NCBI GenBank assembly: GCA_030762895.1
Contig: CM061069.1
Coordinates: 7,679,438 to 7,743,437 of the forward strand
Length of the DNA stretch: 64,000 nucleotides
Direction: 5' to 3'
Source of the DNA: Sophora flavescens
Lineage: Eukaryota > Streptophyta > Magnoliopsida > Fabales > Fabaceae
Shown: positions 12,905-24,832 of the stretch, one piece after another
Layout of the letters: every line of letters starts with the position of its first letter
Numbering within the stretch: position 1 is the first letter of the stretch
Made by a program: the position numbers and the translations under genes
Notes under the pieces: generated by a model
What the model was told of the DNA's origin: nothing
Databases searched by the model: none
Seen by the model: the letters and a program-made list of their open reading frames with translations, nothing else

Positions 12905-13576
12905 ACAAAACAACACTAGAAGGGGGGTTGAATAGTGTTTTCGAAAATAAGAGTTTAAGAAGTACAAAACAGAATCAGTGAATGTGAGATGGTTAAAGAC
13001 AGACGCCTTTCTCAACAAACTGATCAGCAACCATTTAACACACCTGAGTTAGTCACTTAAAACAGTTAAACAAACTGAATAGTAAAGTAAGAGTTAGGAG
13101 AAGAGTTTACTTAGAGATTTATCCTGTTTCACCCACAAACTTTGGGCTACATCCAATCCTTGGTTTCACCAAGCTTTAACACTATAACTGATCAAGGTTA
13201 CAGACGAATATTATTTGTACACCTAGCCTCTCCAAGCTCAACCACAAGTATTGTTTGCACACCTAGCCTCTTCAGACTCAACAAGTATTCTTGAAATAAG
13301 CCTCTTCAGGCTCAGAGAGTTTTGAAGCACAGCTCCAAAGTTACAAAGCAATTCAACCAATCTTTTAACACTACAGAGAGTGAATATGAACTTGGAACTT
13401 GGTGAGTTGCAGATGAGTTCTTATTCAAATGATTTTCATAGTGTGAAGAAGATATGTGAGTAATCAAGGCTTTCAGCTATAGATTTGATAAGATGAATGT
13501 TGTTCTTGAGTAATATAGCTTTTTCACTGATGAGTAAATATTGGCTTTCTCTGGTAGCTTATTACTATGTTTGTAA
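12905..13576 (-). repeat. Reverse Sirevirus-like LTR fragment
   Basis: It starts ACTAGAAGGGGGGTTGAAT. The passage on the theme GGTTTCACCAAG...ACACCTAGCCTC at 13160-13270 is closely repeated at 62240-62370. Both read as the 3' part of an LTR on the minus strand. It stops at 13576, where a + strand LTR begins with TGTTAGACTC. Confidence 0.55.
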
Positions 13577-15420
13577 CTGTTAGACTCAATGACTTAGAGA
13601 TTTTGATATTTGACAAATACAACTTAATGTGTATGCAAGTGTTTTAGTGTCAAGTTGCAAAGACATGTATCAAGCAGTAATCAACAAGTTCAGTGAACAA
13701 TTAAAGGAGAATATTCAAGGAAGAACTTGAAGGAATCAAAGAGTAAAGAAAAAGATCAAGGAATCATCAAGACAAGAGCTTAAAGGAGAAATTAGATTTT
13801 AGTCCTAGATGATTTGTAAGAGATGAAATCTCTTATTCACAAATAGCTCATTTGAAAAGATGCATGAAAGAAAATCAATTTTCATAACTTGCATTAAAAG
13901 GAATAAGTTTTTCGTCAATGAAAATGATTTTTTGAAATAAGATTTTTTGAATCGAAGCGCTCGTCCAACACTGAAGTAATAGAAGCGCCTGTCCAATACT
14001 AAAGTAACAGAAGCGCTTGTCTACTAAAGTGACAGAGGTGCTTGTCCGCTAAAGTAACAGAAGCGCTCGTCCACTAAAGTGATACAAGCGCTCGTCCACT
14101 GAAGTGACAGAAGCGCTCGTCCACTAAAGTGATACAAGCACTCGTCCACTAAAGTGACAGAAGTTCTCGTCCACTAAAGTGATAGAGGCGCTCGTCCACT
14201 CAAGCCTTTGGACTTGCTAAATCCTAAAGGAGTATCCGCCCAATGAGGTTGCATATGGAGCTCGTCTACTAGCTCGTCTGATGTAAAATCTTAAATTCAA
14301 AATGGCTAGATGGACGCGAATTCTATAAGAACCAATGAAGAATCTTATTTCAACAACAAGAATCAAGAAAACAGATTCTGTTATCAGACTCAAATCTGTT
14401 TTGATTGATCCCAACGACTATAACTTGTTTTCTATATAAAGAGGGATCAAAGGAACACTTTAACAATTGAATAAAAATCACAACCAGATCATAAATTTTA
14501 TACGAAACCAATTGTGAAAATCATTCATCTTCTTGCTTGAGCTTATTGTGAAAAGAGTGTTTCATTCTCACAAGTGCTTCAATTTGTATATCTGACTATT
14601 AAGAGTTAGGAATCATTTTTTGTTTTACTTTTCGATTGTAAAGAGAGAGGGAGTCTCTCTGAGTGATTAGGGTGAGGTATCCCTAAGAAAGAACATTGAG
14701 GCTTTTCACAAGAGTGTGGTATCTCGAGGTGAAGGAGTGCTCTGTGGTGTAAAGGTTTTTCAAGCTACCTGGCTAAAGCTTGTGTGTTAGTGTGTGAAAA
14801 CCCACAAGTGGAGTGGGTACTCGATGTCGGTCACAGTGGTGGTGACTGAACCAGGATAAATCTGGTTGTGTGGTATCTCTAAACTCAAACTCTTTTACTT
14901 TCTGTTTATGTTCAAGAACCTGTGATCTTTGATGTTTAAAGTTCAATATAATTTATGTTCTGGATCTGTATAAACTGTATTGAAACCTGAGACTGATTGT
15001 AATCAAGATTGTGTTATCTGCGTTCAAAACTGAGTTGATCAAAACCATTCTTGATTGCTGAAACTGAACTAATACTGAAACTGAAACATGCAAGTTTGTT
15101 CTTGATTGTTAATGCTTGTATCTGAAACTTGCATAACTTGTTCTTAATCTTTAAAGGCTTAATCAGTTTCTGTATTTTGTTATTACTGAGTTTTGAACCT
15201 AAATCTATTCTGTGATCTATTAATTCTGAATTAATCTTTCTTATCCTCAACATCTTTCAATTCAAGATTTTATATAAACCATTCGTTGATTTTGTAAAAG
15301 ATCCTGAGTCCACAAATCCGCAACTCTGATTTGAAAAGTTTTGTGAAATTTTTTTAAGAGGGAAATATTTTAAGAAAAATCAATTCACCCCCCCTCTTGA
15401 GTCGTTGAAGCCAAAACAAT
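13577..15420 (+). repeat. Sirevirus-like LTR, + strand, probably solo
   Basis: It begins TGTTAGACTCAATGAC, continues with the phrase GATATTTGACAAATAC and ends near CAATTCACCCCCCCTCTTGA, an ending common to these copia LTRs in plants. A TATATAAAG promoter box lies at about 14433. No primer-binding site or coding region follows, so it reads as a solo or truncated LTR. The right boundary is uncertain because the TRIM-like LTR starts immediately after. A clean target duplication was not found. Confidence 0.5.
13954..14205 (+). repeat. About 25-bp minisatellite inside the LTR
   Basis: About nine or ten copies of a unit close to GAAGCGCTCGTCCACTAAAG plus TGACA follow one another. The first units are 27-28 bp and the later ones 25 bp. 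They differ mainly at GACAG versus GATAC and at the GCGCTC core. The array lies between the LTR start and its TATA box. Confidence 0.85.
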
Positions 15421-15825
15421 AGTAACATCCCTGACTGCTCTATGGATTGATGACTGACCCCACAGACCAACACGGGTCTTTTCCACGTGCTTTGTCCTCA
15501 CTCACACTCTTCCTGGGAAAACTTCCTTAAGGTCACCCATCCCATAATTGATCCAAGTCAAGCACGCTTAACTGTGAAGTTCTTAAGTGACGGGCTCCAG
15601 AAAAGAAGATGCATCTTGTTGGCATAAGTAGTACCAATCAATTCATATAAGCCATCCTCAACTGTATAGTCCCATACCTACACAGTCTCAGGATCCCTCT
15701 CATTTTGGTGTGTAATCGGTTCATTCATGTGTCCCTCCTTCTAAAAGCCTGCCAAGAGCCGCTCCTTGTTCGTGCCTTCTTGCACTGGCGACCATTCCCC
15801 GTCCTCGTCGGCCCCAAGAGTCACA
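15421..15825 (-). repeat. TRIM-like LTR, copy 1 (minus strand)
   Basis: It is closely similar to 27571-27936: both contain CCACAGACCAACACGGGTCTTTTC in two short blocks, and the phrases GAAAACTTCC and GGATCCCTCTCATTTTGG. Copy 1 has about 38 bp that copy 2 lacks (around 15637-15675). Read on the minus strand it starts TGTGACTCTTGG and ends GGATGTTAC. With copy 2 it forms a pair of LTRs around a very short internal region. Confidence 0.6.
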
Positions 15826-15839
15826 TGCCCACCAGCTTC

Positions 15840-16991
15840 TGTAATATCCTATATTTCGGGAATAAAAATTAGATATTTTAATTAGATGCGAATGAGGGTT
15901 AGATAAAACTAAAATTATTTAAGAATCCAAACAAATAGGCCAGTTCAAAATAAAAAAATTCAAGTAAATCAATTTTTAATAGGCAAGCACCTCAATTTAA
16001 ATTCTTAATAAAGGTGGTTTATCATCAACAACCTTAAAAGATAATTAGTCATAGATATAAATATTAATCATAGCTAGATGATTATAATTAATTTACTCAA
16101 ATTTTACTCATTATGATTAATTAGTACTAGTCTTAATTAACTATGCCATAGTTAAAAGTTCTAACCTAAATTAATTAAATTAAAATAACTTGTAACCTTG
16201 GGATTGTTTTTGGCACGACAGATTTAAGCAAGACACCTCCACCTTGAACAAAAGTTGGTTGTATCACATAAGGAGATGCCACCTCCTACTTGTCCTTTTT
16301 CTTTCTGCATGTAAATTCCTTGATCACAAGGAAACACGCAGCTGCTTGCCTTTTAGTGGATGAATTCCTTCATTCTCACTAAGTGCTCTATTCCAATTGA
16401 AGCAGCATGTCACATGGCCATTAAGTTCCACGCCAACTACATTCTTTCTTCCTCCTAACTTGGTTTCTTTTTCATATTTTTTTTAGTTAGTTAGCGTATA
16501 AAAAGAAAGAAAGAAAAGAGATAATAGAAAGATAGAGAGAGGGAGCGTTAAGAGAGTTAGAGAGAGAGACCGTGAGAGGAACCAAAATTTCGGAGATAGT
16601 TCCGGTCAATCCGTTCCGGACGGTGTAGAACTGTGCGTGGCAGATTTGAGGGAGTATAGGGAGTGTTCGTTTCGTTGCTCTAGAGCTAGCCTAAGACATC
16701 CCAGGTCGGGGAAAGAAATTATTTAACGTCAGAAACGACGCAGTTACATTTAATTAGATAATGGTGTAGGGCGACCCAAACCCTACACGAGAGCGAGTAA
16801 CGAACAATGTCTATACCACATTTGGAACTACTCGGTGGTACCGATGATGATATAGAAATTGTGCGTTTATCGTCGTTACGCTACATAGTTTATTTTATTA
16901 CGTGATGATTGCATGTTTGACTAGTTGATGTGAACATGATACTTGGTATATGATATCATGAGTGTGGTAATTATTTTATAAGTGTTTATAC

Positions 16992-17034
<43 letters not shown>

Positions 17035-17175
17035 CATTATTATTATCATTTTAATATTATTACTACTACTACTGTGATGATAATGATTATTATTATTAGT
17101 ATTATTATTATGAGTATTATTATTATTGTCATTATTATTATTATCATCATCATCATCATTATTATTATTATTATG

Positions 17176-17230
<55 letters not shown>

Positions 17231-18405
17231 TTCAGTATTTATCATTCGAAAATGATATTATGATATGAGGATATATGATGATGATTTTGGATAACATGAT
17301 GACGATTATGATGATAGGATGAGTGTAAGGATTGTGCTTAGAGGATTGAGTAAATCATAAGTTATGTTGAGACACGAGGATGTATTGGGGGATTGCATAC
17401 GATATGTGATAGCAGTGCCCAGCCGAGATAATTATCGTGAGATGAGGTTGAGATTAATGAGATGAGATTATTTTGAGGTTATCCATGACATTAGGATGAC
17501 CAGTTAGGGCACTAGGGGGTGACCTGAAACATGGTATGTGATATGAGGGACCTGAAACATGGTCGAGTGGGGTCTATGCCTCAGAGGGAAAATTCCCGAG
17601 GATAGGCTAACGGCGGACCGTCCAGAGATGATTTCATTTTAGTCGCAGCTATAGTTCATGTATTGCATGAGCATCCTGGATTGTGGTCCAGAGGTGTGCA
17701 CCGGGTTGTGTAGCTATAGTGTCATTGTTTTGCATGGGCACCCTCCAGCCGCGGACGAGGGTGTGCGCCGGGGACTCTGGGACGTGTCGATTATATTGTT
17801 GTGATATCCGGATATGGACGATACCTGAGGAGATTATTCATACTGCATTTGCATTGCATCATGATGGAGGGTAGAGGAAAGATTATAGATGTGGATTGAG
17901 GATGATTATGTTACATATATTTATACTGGGGAGACGGATGTTTAGTGTGCCGTTATTTAATTAAATGTTGCTAAACCCTTTCCACGTTTGATGTTATATG
18001 GTTTCTTATCCCTGTCTTCTCTATATTGCATATGTTTTTTTTGTGATCGTGATGAGAAGATCCTACGGGGGTGCCAGCTATGGAGGAACTTGATGGGACC
18101 TCGTATGAGCCTGACATTGGAGGACGAGCAGTGGATCCTCATAGTTGAGTATAGAGTCAATGGCCAGTGCGTCTTGTCTCTTTAGGATGTAGTTTTTATT
18201 TTCTGCTTGATTATTAGCTTGTACATTTTGGGATTCGACTGGTGGCATTCCCTCTACTGTACTGTATCAGGACTTAAGTTGTATATGTTGTGTATGTATG
18301 TTAAGTTTTAAATTTTCCGTTGTTTTAATATAGCCGCTTAATGACAATAACGAAATTAGGTCTTAATATTTTGGGTTTTCTTTAATGGGACGTCGGGGTG
18401 TGTCA
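15840..18405 (+). repeat. 5' LTR of the gypsy element
   Basis: The LTR is 2,566 bp and runs from TGTAATATCC to GGTGTGTCA. It includes a long TTA microsatellite. Compared with the 3' LTR it lacks about 240 bp after GGTCAATCCGTTC (near 16618); in the 3' LTR that stretch is at about 24034-24275. The flanking short similarity around CCGGA suggests a deletion by slippage in this copy, but the reverse direction is possible. Confidence 0.9.
16990..17228. repeat. (TTA)n-type trinucleotide microsatellite in the 5' LTR
   Basis: A long run of ATT/TTA units with scattered ATC, ACT and ATG variants. The same run, shorter, lies at the matching place in the 3' LTR. The long poly-isoleucine ORF it creates is an artefact. 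Confidence 0.95.
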
Positions 18406-18410
18406 TTTAG

Positions 18411-18422
18411 TGGTATCAGAGC
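18411..18422 (+). other. Primer-binding site (initiator Met-tRNA type)
   Basis: TGGTATCAGAGC lies five bases after the end of the 5' LTR. It is complementary to the 3' end of plant initiator methionine tRNA, the usual primer for minus-strand synthesis in Ty3 and Ty1 elements. Confidence 0.95.
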
Positions 18423-18625
18423 AGTTCGGTTCTAAAATGGACTGTGAGCACTATGATTAGGGTGAACTGGCCATTTAGTTGAATCCACATCGAATAACGA
18501 CTATGCTTAGAAGTTGGATAGTGAGTCCGATGAGACATCTCTATGGCATGTAATATTTATATTCCAATTTTATGTAGTATTATATGTCATATTGATGTGG
18601 GCTAATGATTTTTTTTAACAGGATC

Positions 18626-19700
18626 ATGGCTCGAGGCCGAGGTCGAGGACGTGGTAGATGGGGTGGTGGTAGAGCGATAGGGGGTGTAGAGGATGAGCCC
18701 TATCAGCCAGAGGCAGGGATTAGAGGTGGAGGAAAGTCCGCCGAGACTCTTCGGACTATCCGCGAGTTAGCATCCGTTCTGTTGTAGCAGGCGCAGCAGA
18801 ATGCTCAGAGGGTACAGAGAGAGGCAGAGCTACAGGAGCGACATGATAGGAGGATAGCCGCCGATGCTGAGGATGCAGGATTGGCTACCTTCCTCAAAGG
18901 TAAGCCACCACAGTTTGGTGGAGAGTATGATCCAGAGCGAGCAGAGTGGTGGATTCAGGAGCTCGAGAAGATCTTTGATACTATGAGATGCAGAGATGAT
19001 AGGAAGGTGACCTATGTCGTCTTCATGATGACCGGAGGGGCTGAGTCATGGTGAAGAGGCAAGAGGAGATTACTAGAGGCTGAGGGTAGACTCATCAGTT
19101 GGGAGTTGTTCAGAGAGTGTTTCTTTGAGAAGTACTTCCCGCGATTAGTCAGACGCGAGAAGGAGAGAGAGTTCATGAGTCTCCAGCAGGGAGACAGGTT
19201 TGTTGGTGATTTCGCAGCCATATTCAAGGTCCTGATACAGTTTTCTGAGTACTGCCAGAGGTTTCCATATGAGGATTGGATGTGCCGGAGATTCGAGGAG
19301 GGTTTACGGCATGAGTTGAGGAGGGATATAGCACCCTTGGATATTTTGAGCTTTCCAAAGATGGTGGAGAGGGCCAGTGCTATTGAGAGCATGGACAGGA
19401 GGCAGGCTGTAGAGCAGAGACAGCAGCGTAGTGGGGGTCCTATCAGAGCAGGTCATTAGAGGAGAGGTGATGGAGGTTCTCAGTGGAGGAGAGGACCATA
19501 CGTTAGACCAAGACAGAGCACTCAGACATCTGTACCATCAGCACCAGTTACCAGAGAGGGCCAGCAGCAGAGGGCCCCAGTGTGTTTCAGATGCGGAGGT
19601 CCACATTATATCATGGATTGTACAGATAGATCTGGTTGCTACGTCTGTGGCAAACTAGGTCATTTTGCTAGGGATTGTAGACAGAGAGCGATACAGTAGC
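18626..19700 (+). pseudogene. gag of the gypsy element, broken
   Basis: The ATG at 18626 opens a basic start (MARGRGRGRGRWGGG). The frame continues through the gag core (block WELFRECFFEKYFPRLVRRE near 19090-19160) to two zinc knuckles at about 19580-19680. The second knuckle is a perfect CX2CX4HX4C (CYVCGKLGHFARDC). The first (CFRCGGPHYIMDC) is one residue short between its second Cys and the His. In-frame stops occur at 18785 (TAG), 19052 (TGA after Ser-Trp) and 19457 (TAG). The product would form the virus-like particle and bind the element's RNA. Confidence 0.9.
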
Positions 19701-19872
19701 AGCCAACAGCCGGTAGTGGAGCTGGTAGTTTCAGGGGAGCCAGTGGTTTCAGAGAAGGAGCTGGGAGAGGGGTTCCGGCAGCGGGATGACAGACGGCCAG
19801 ACCTCAGCTCACAGGGAAGGTGTTTACAATGAGAGGATCTGAGTCCTCTCAATCTGCAGATCTTTTCAAGGT

Positions 19873-20115
19873 ATGTGTTTAATATCTGGCAGACTCTCGT
19901 CTGTGTTGTTTGATTCAGGCGCTACACATTCTTTTGTGTCCCATGAGTGCGTAGATCATTTATATTTGCCCGTTTCTCAGCTACCATATACCTTGACAGT
20001 GTCCACCCCTACCAGTGATCCTTTGATCACTATATCTGTTTGCTTACAGTGTCCTATAGTTGTTGAAAATATGGCATTTCTTGTAGATCTCATCTGTTTG
20101 CCTATGCAGCAATAG
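19873..20115 (+). pseudogene. Retropepsin-like aspartic protease of the gypsy element
   Basis: The active-site motif DSGATHSF is present (codon for Asp at 19912). It is followed by SHECVDHLYLP and a hydrophobic stretch, as in plant gypsy proteases. This block is in a different frame from gag and from the downstream polymerase, so at least two frameshifts separate it from its neighbours. It would cleave the Gag-Pol polyprotein. Confidence 0.85.
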
Positions 20116-20156
20116 ACGTTATTCTTGGCATAGATTGACTTTCGGCTAACCATGTA

Positions 20157-21169
20157 GTGCTAGACTGTGCTCGAAAGACTTTATCTTTTATTGAGCCTTC
20201 TAGCATAGTATCTGCCAATGAAGGAGCAACTATGAGGGGTTGCGGTTCTCGGCAGTATGTGATGCTTTTCTCTTTGGAAGCTAAGGAGACTTCGAGTATA
20301 GATTCTCTGCCTATTACGAGAGAGTTTCCTAAGGTTTTCCCTCCTGATGTTCCAGGTTTGCCACAAGAGAGGGAGGTGGAGTTCGCTATAGATCTCATAC
20401 CAGGGGCTGGACCTATTTCAGTAGCTCCTTATCGGATGTCACCAGTGGAGTTGGCAGAGTTGAAGAAACAGTTGGATGACATGATGAAGAAGGAATTCAT
20501 CAGACCGAGTGTTTCGCCTTGGGGAGCACCGGTATTGTTTGTCAAGAAAAAGGACAGAAGTTCTAGGTTGTGCACGGATTATAGGCAGTTGAATAAAGTT
20601 ACAATCAAGAACAAATATCCGTTGCCTAGGATAGATGATCTGATGGATCAGTTGAATGGAGCTTCGGTGTTTTCCAAGATAGATTTAAGATCAGGATACC
20701 ATCAGATTAGGGTGAAGAAGGAGGATGTACCTAAGACCGCTTTTGGGAAAGGTATTGACACTACGAATACCTAGTTATTCCTTTTTGTGTAACTAATGCT
20801 CCAGCGGTGTTCATGGATTACATGAACAGGATCTTTAGACCGTTCCTTGACAAGTTTGTTGTGGTGTTTATAGATGATCTTCTTATCTACTCTCGTAGTT
20901 GAGAAGAACACGAGGAACATCTGAGAGTGGTGTTACAGGTGTTGAGAGATAGACAGTTGTATGCAAAGCTATCCAAGTGTGAATTTTGGTTAGAGGAAGT
21001 ACAGTTTCTAGGGCATGTAATCAACAAGAAAGGGATAGCTGTTGATCCAGTTAAGGTAGAGGCCGTGATTAAATGGGAGAGGCCTAAGTCAGTGAGTGAG
21101 GTGAGGAGTTTCCTAGGATTAGCCGGGTATTACAGGAGTTTCCTAGGATTAGCCGGGTTAACTCCATAG
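20157..21169 (+). pseudogene. Reverse transcriptase of the gypsy element, broken
   Basis: The block from 20157 carries PYRMSPVELAELKKQLDDM, then VLFVKKKDRSSRLCTDYRQL and FSKIDLRSGYHQIRV, the fingers and palm of a Ty3-type enzyme. The catalytic FIDD motif is intact near 20867-20878. A frameshift near 20750 moves the sequence into the integrase frame. Further stops follow, including one just after the LLIYS block (about 20900). At 21104-21158 a 25-bp stretch is repeated, replacing the usual link to RNase H. Confidence 0.9.
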
Positions 21170-21175
21170 AAGATT

Positions 21176-21811
21176 GTGTTGCCGATGACGCAGTTAACGA
21201 GAAAAGGTACGGTGTTTGTTTGGACAGAGAAGTGTGAAGAGAGCTTTCAGAAGATAAAGGAGAAGTTGACTACATCTCCTGTGCTGACGTTACCAGATCC
21301 ATTAGGACAGTTTGACGTATATTGTGACGCGTCGTATCAAGGATTGGGTTGTGTTTTGATGCAAGAGGGAAGAGTTGTGGCTTATGCTTCCCGACAATTG
21401 AGAGTTCATGAAAGGAATTACCCAACCCATGATCTGGAGTTAGCAGCCATAGTGTTCGCATTGAAGATATGGCGACACTATCTCTATGGAGTTAAGTTTA
21501 ATGTGTTCAGTGATCACAAGAGTTTAAAGTATTTGTTTGATCAGAAGGAGATGAACATGAGACAATGTAGATGGATGGAATTCATGAAGGACTATGAGTT
21601 TGATCTTCAATACCATCCAGGAAAGGCTAATGTTGTGGCGGATGCACTAAGTCGGAAATCCTTGCACGTATCCACAATGATGGTGAAAGAGATGGAGTTG
21701 CTTGAACGGTTTAGAGATTTGAACCTAGGTATGGATTTGAATGAGGATAGAATATGTTTAGGTATGATCACCATCAGTAGTGAGTTTTTGAGAGACCTTA
21801 AGATTAAGTAG
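21176..21811 (+). pseudogene. RNase H domain of the gypsy element
   Basis: The 211-codon open stretch starts LPMTQLTRKG and carries FDVYCDASYQGLGCVLMQ, YPTHDLELAAIVFALKIWRH and FSDHKSLKYL, which hold the Asp, Glu and Asp positions expected for a Ty3-type RNase H. It ends with the connection VVADALSRK before the integrase. A stop (21809) separates it from the next block in the same frame. The domain removes the RNA strand of the RNA-DNA hybrid. Confidence 0.9.
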
Positions 21812-21826
21812 GGTCAGGATGAATAT

Positions 21827-23299
21827 TTGGTGGATGTGAATCGAGGTATAGATGAGGGTAAGGTTTCAAAGGTTAGGAGAGGATCAGATGGAGTGTTAAG
21901 GTTTAAGGATCGGATATGTGTTCCAGAGAACTTAGAGATTAGGAAGATGATCTTAGAGGAGGCACATAAAAGTAAGCTGAGTTTCCACCCAGGAGCCACC
22001 AAGATGTACCAAGACTTGAAGAAGACGTTTTGGTGGCCAAGGATGAAGAAAGAAGTGGCGGAATATGTTCTATCATGTTTGGTATGTCAGAAAGCTAAGA
22101 TAGAGCATCAAAAGCCCGTCGGGTTGTTGCAGTCCTTGGATATCCCAGAGTGGAAATGGGATAGTATAGCGATGGATTTTGTGTTTGGATTACCACGAAC
22201 TCCGAAGAGGTTTGATGTGATTTGGGTTATCATTGATAGGTTGACGAAGTGTGCTCACTTCTTACCTATTGGTGAAAGTTATAGTCTTGAAAGGTTGGCC
22301 CATATCTATATCAAGGAAGTAGTGAGGTTGCACGGTGTGCCGTCGAGTATTGTCTCCAACCGAGATCCTAGATTTACATCTAGATTTTGGAGACAGTTAC
22401 ACAATGCTTTGGGAACAAAGTTGAGGATGAGTTCTGCTTATCATCCTCAGACGGATGGACAGTCTGAGAGAACAATTCAATCGTTAGAGGATCTTTTAAG
22501 AGCTTGTGTGTTGGAACATGTTGGCAGTTGGGATGAATTCCTACCATTGATTGAGTTCACATACAATAACAGTTTCCACAGTAGCATCGGGATGGCACCG
22601 TATGAGGCTCTGTATGGGAGAAAGTGTAGGACTCCATTATGTTGGTATGAGACTGGCGAAAGCCAAGTGTTGGGTCCTGATGTGGTACAACAAACAACAG
22701 AACAAGTTAGGAAAATAAGAGAGAAAATGAAGGAAGCCCAGGATCGACAGATAAGCTACAGTAACAAGAGGAGGAGACCCTTAGAGTTCCAAGAAAGTGA
22801 TCACGTGTTCTTGAGAGTCACTCCGAAGACCGGAATTGGCAGAGCTATAAAGTCTAGAAAGCTCACTCCCCGATTCATTGGACCATTTCAGATTCTTCGA
22901 CGAATTGGTCTAGTAGCTTAGCAGATAGCCTTACCACCTTACCTTTCCAACCTTCACGATGTCTTCCATGTTTCCCAGTTGAGAAAATATTACCCTAATC
23001 CTTCTCATGTACTTGAGCCTGAGTCTATACAACTCCGAGAGAATCTAGAATATGAGGGTTTACCAGTTAAGATCGCAGATAGAAGGATTAAAGAACTCCA
23101 CGGTAGACAGATTCCTTTGGTTAAGGTCATTTGGGATGAGATTACTGGAGATGCTACATGGGAGCGTGAGGCGGATATACAGCAGCAGTATCCACATCTT
23201 TTTCTGAGGTACGTAAATTCCGAGGACGGAATTTCTTTTAAGGGGGGTAGTAATGTAACATCCTATATTTTGGGAATAAAAATTAGATATTTTAATTAG
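21827..23299 (+). pseudogene. Integrase and chromodomain-like end of the gypsy element
   Basis: The open stretch at 21827-22921 (364 codons) holds the HHCC zinc domain (His 47, His 54, Cys 84, Cys 87 counted from 21827). It also holds the catalytic Asp 117 (AMDFVF), Asp 180 (SNRDPRF) and Glu 214 (GQSERT), so the visible DDE triad is complete. After a stop at 22919 the same frame continues with HDVFHVSQLRKYYPNPSHV and a chromodomain-like end (IPLVKVIWDE, ATWEREADIQ) before the purine tract. The chromodomain places it among Tekay/Del-like chromoviruses. Confidence 0.92.
23240..23253 (+). other. Polypurine tract of the gypsy element
   Basis: AAGGGGGGTAGTAA lies directly before the TG that opens the 3' LTR. 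This is the position and composition expected of the plus-strand primer. Confidence 0.88.
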
Positions 23300-24649
23300 A
23301 TGGGAATGAGGGTTAGATAAAACTAAAATTATTTAAGAATCCAAACACATAGGCCAATTCAAAATAAAAAAATTCAAGTAACTCAATTTTTAATAGGCAA
23401 GCACCTCAATTTAAATTCTTAATTAAGGTGGTTTATCATTAACAACCTTAAAAGATAATTAGTCATAGATATAAATCTTAATCATAGCTAGATGATTATA
23501 ATTAATTTACTCAAATTTTACTCATTATGATTAATTAGTACTAGTCTTAATTAACTATGCCATAGTTAAAAGTTCTAACTTGAATTAATTAAATTAAAAT
23601 AACTTGTAACCTTGTGATTGTTTCTGGCATGACAGATTTAAGCAAGACACCTCCACCTTGAACAAAAGTTGGTTGTATCACATAAGGAGATGCTACCTCC
23701 TCCTTGTCCTTTTTCTTTCTGCATGTAAATTCCTTGACCACAAGGAAAAACGCAGCTGCTTGCCTTTTAGTGGATGAATTCCTTCATTCTCACTAAGTGC
23801 TCCACGCCAATTGAAGCAGCATGTCACATGGCCATTAGGTTCCACGTCAACTACATTCTTTCGTCCTCCTAACTTGGTTTCTTTTTCATATATTTTTTAG
23901 TTAGTTAGCGTATAAAAAGAAAGAAAGAAAAGAGATAATAGAAAGATAGAGAGAGGGAGCGTTAAGAGAGTTAGAGAGAGAGAGACCGTGAAATGAACCA
24001 AAATTCCGGAGAGAGTTCCGGTCAATCCGTTCGTCCTATCAAAATTCTGATTATACCGTTGTGATCTTCACGACGTCTTCTTCATTATCCTATCTTTCTT
24101 TTCTTGATTAGGCTAAGGTAAGCCTATGTCCTTTTATGCCTAAATACCGTCGGCGACGGTATTGAGGTTATCTTTCAATTCGTTTATCGGTTTCCAATTC
24201 CGTCTTCAGATTTGGATTATACGTAACGTGTGCTTCACAATGATGTGTTCGGGTGAATTTTTGGAGCCCCGGAGGGTGTAGAACTGTGCATGGCAGATTT
24301 GAGGGAGTATATGGAGTGTCGGTTTCATTGCTACAGAGCTAACGTAAGACATCCCAGGTGGGGAAAAGAAACTATTTAACGTCGGAAACGGCGCGGTTAC
24401 ATTTAATTAGATAATGGTGTAGGGCGACCTAAACCCTACACGAGAGCGAGTAACGGACAATGTCTATACCACATTTGGAACTACTCGGTGGTACCAATGA
24501 TGATATAGAAATTGTGTGTTTATCGTCGTTACGCTACATACATAGATTATTTTATTACGTGATGATTGTCTGTTTGACCGGTTGATGTGAACTTGATACT
24601 TGGTATATGATATCATGAGTGTGGTAATTATTTTAGAAGTCTTTATACT

Positions 24650-24727
24650 TATTATTATTATTATTATTATTATTATCATTATTATTATTATTTTAATATT
24701 ATTACTACTACTACTGTGATGATAATG

Positions 24728-24783
<56 letters not shown>

Positions 24784-24832
24784 GAGTATTATTATTATTG
24801 TCATTAATATCATTGTTATTATTACTATTATA
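24650..24832. repeat. (TTA)n microsatellite in the 3' LTR
   Basis: This is the counterpart of the run in the 5' LTR, with similar interruptions (TATCATTATT, ACTACTACTGTGATGATAAT). The difference in length is replication slippage after insertion. Confidence 0.92.

Noticed and set aside
17074..17268. Poly-isoleucine ORF
   Set aside because: It is only the translation of the ATT/TTA microsatellite in the gypsy LTR.
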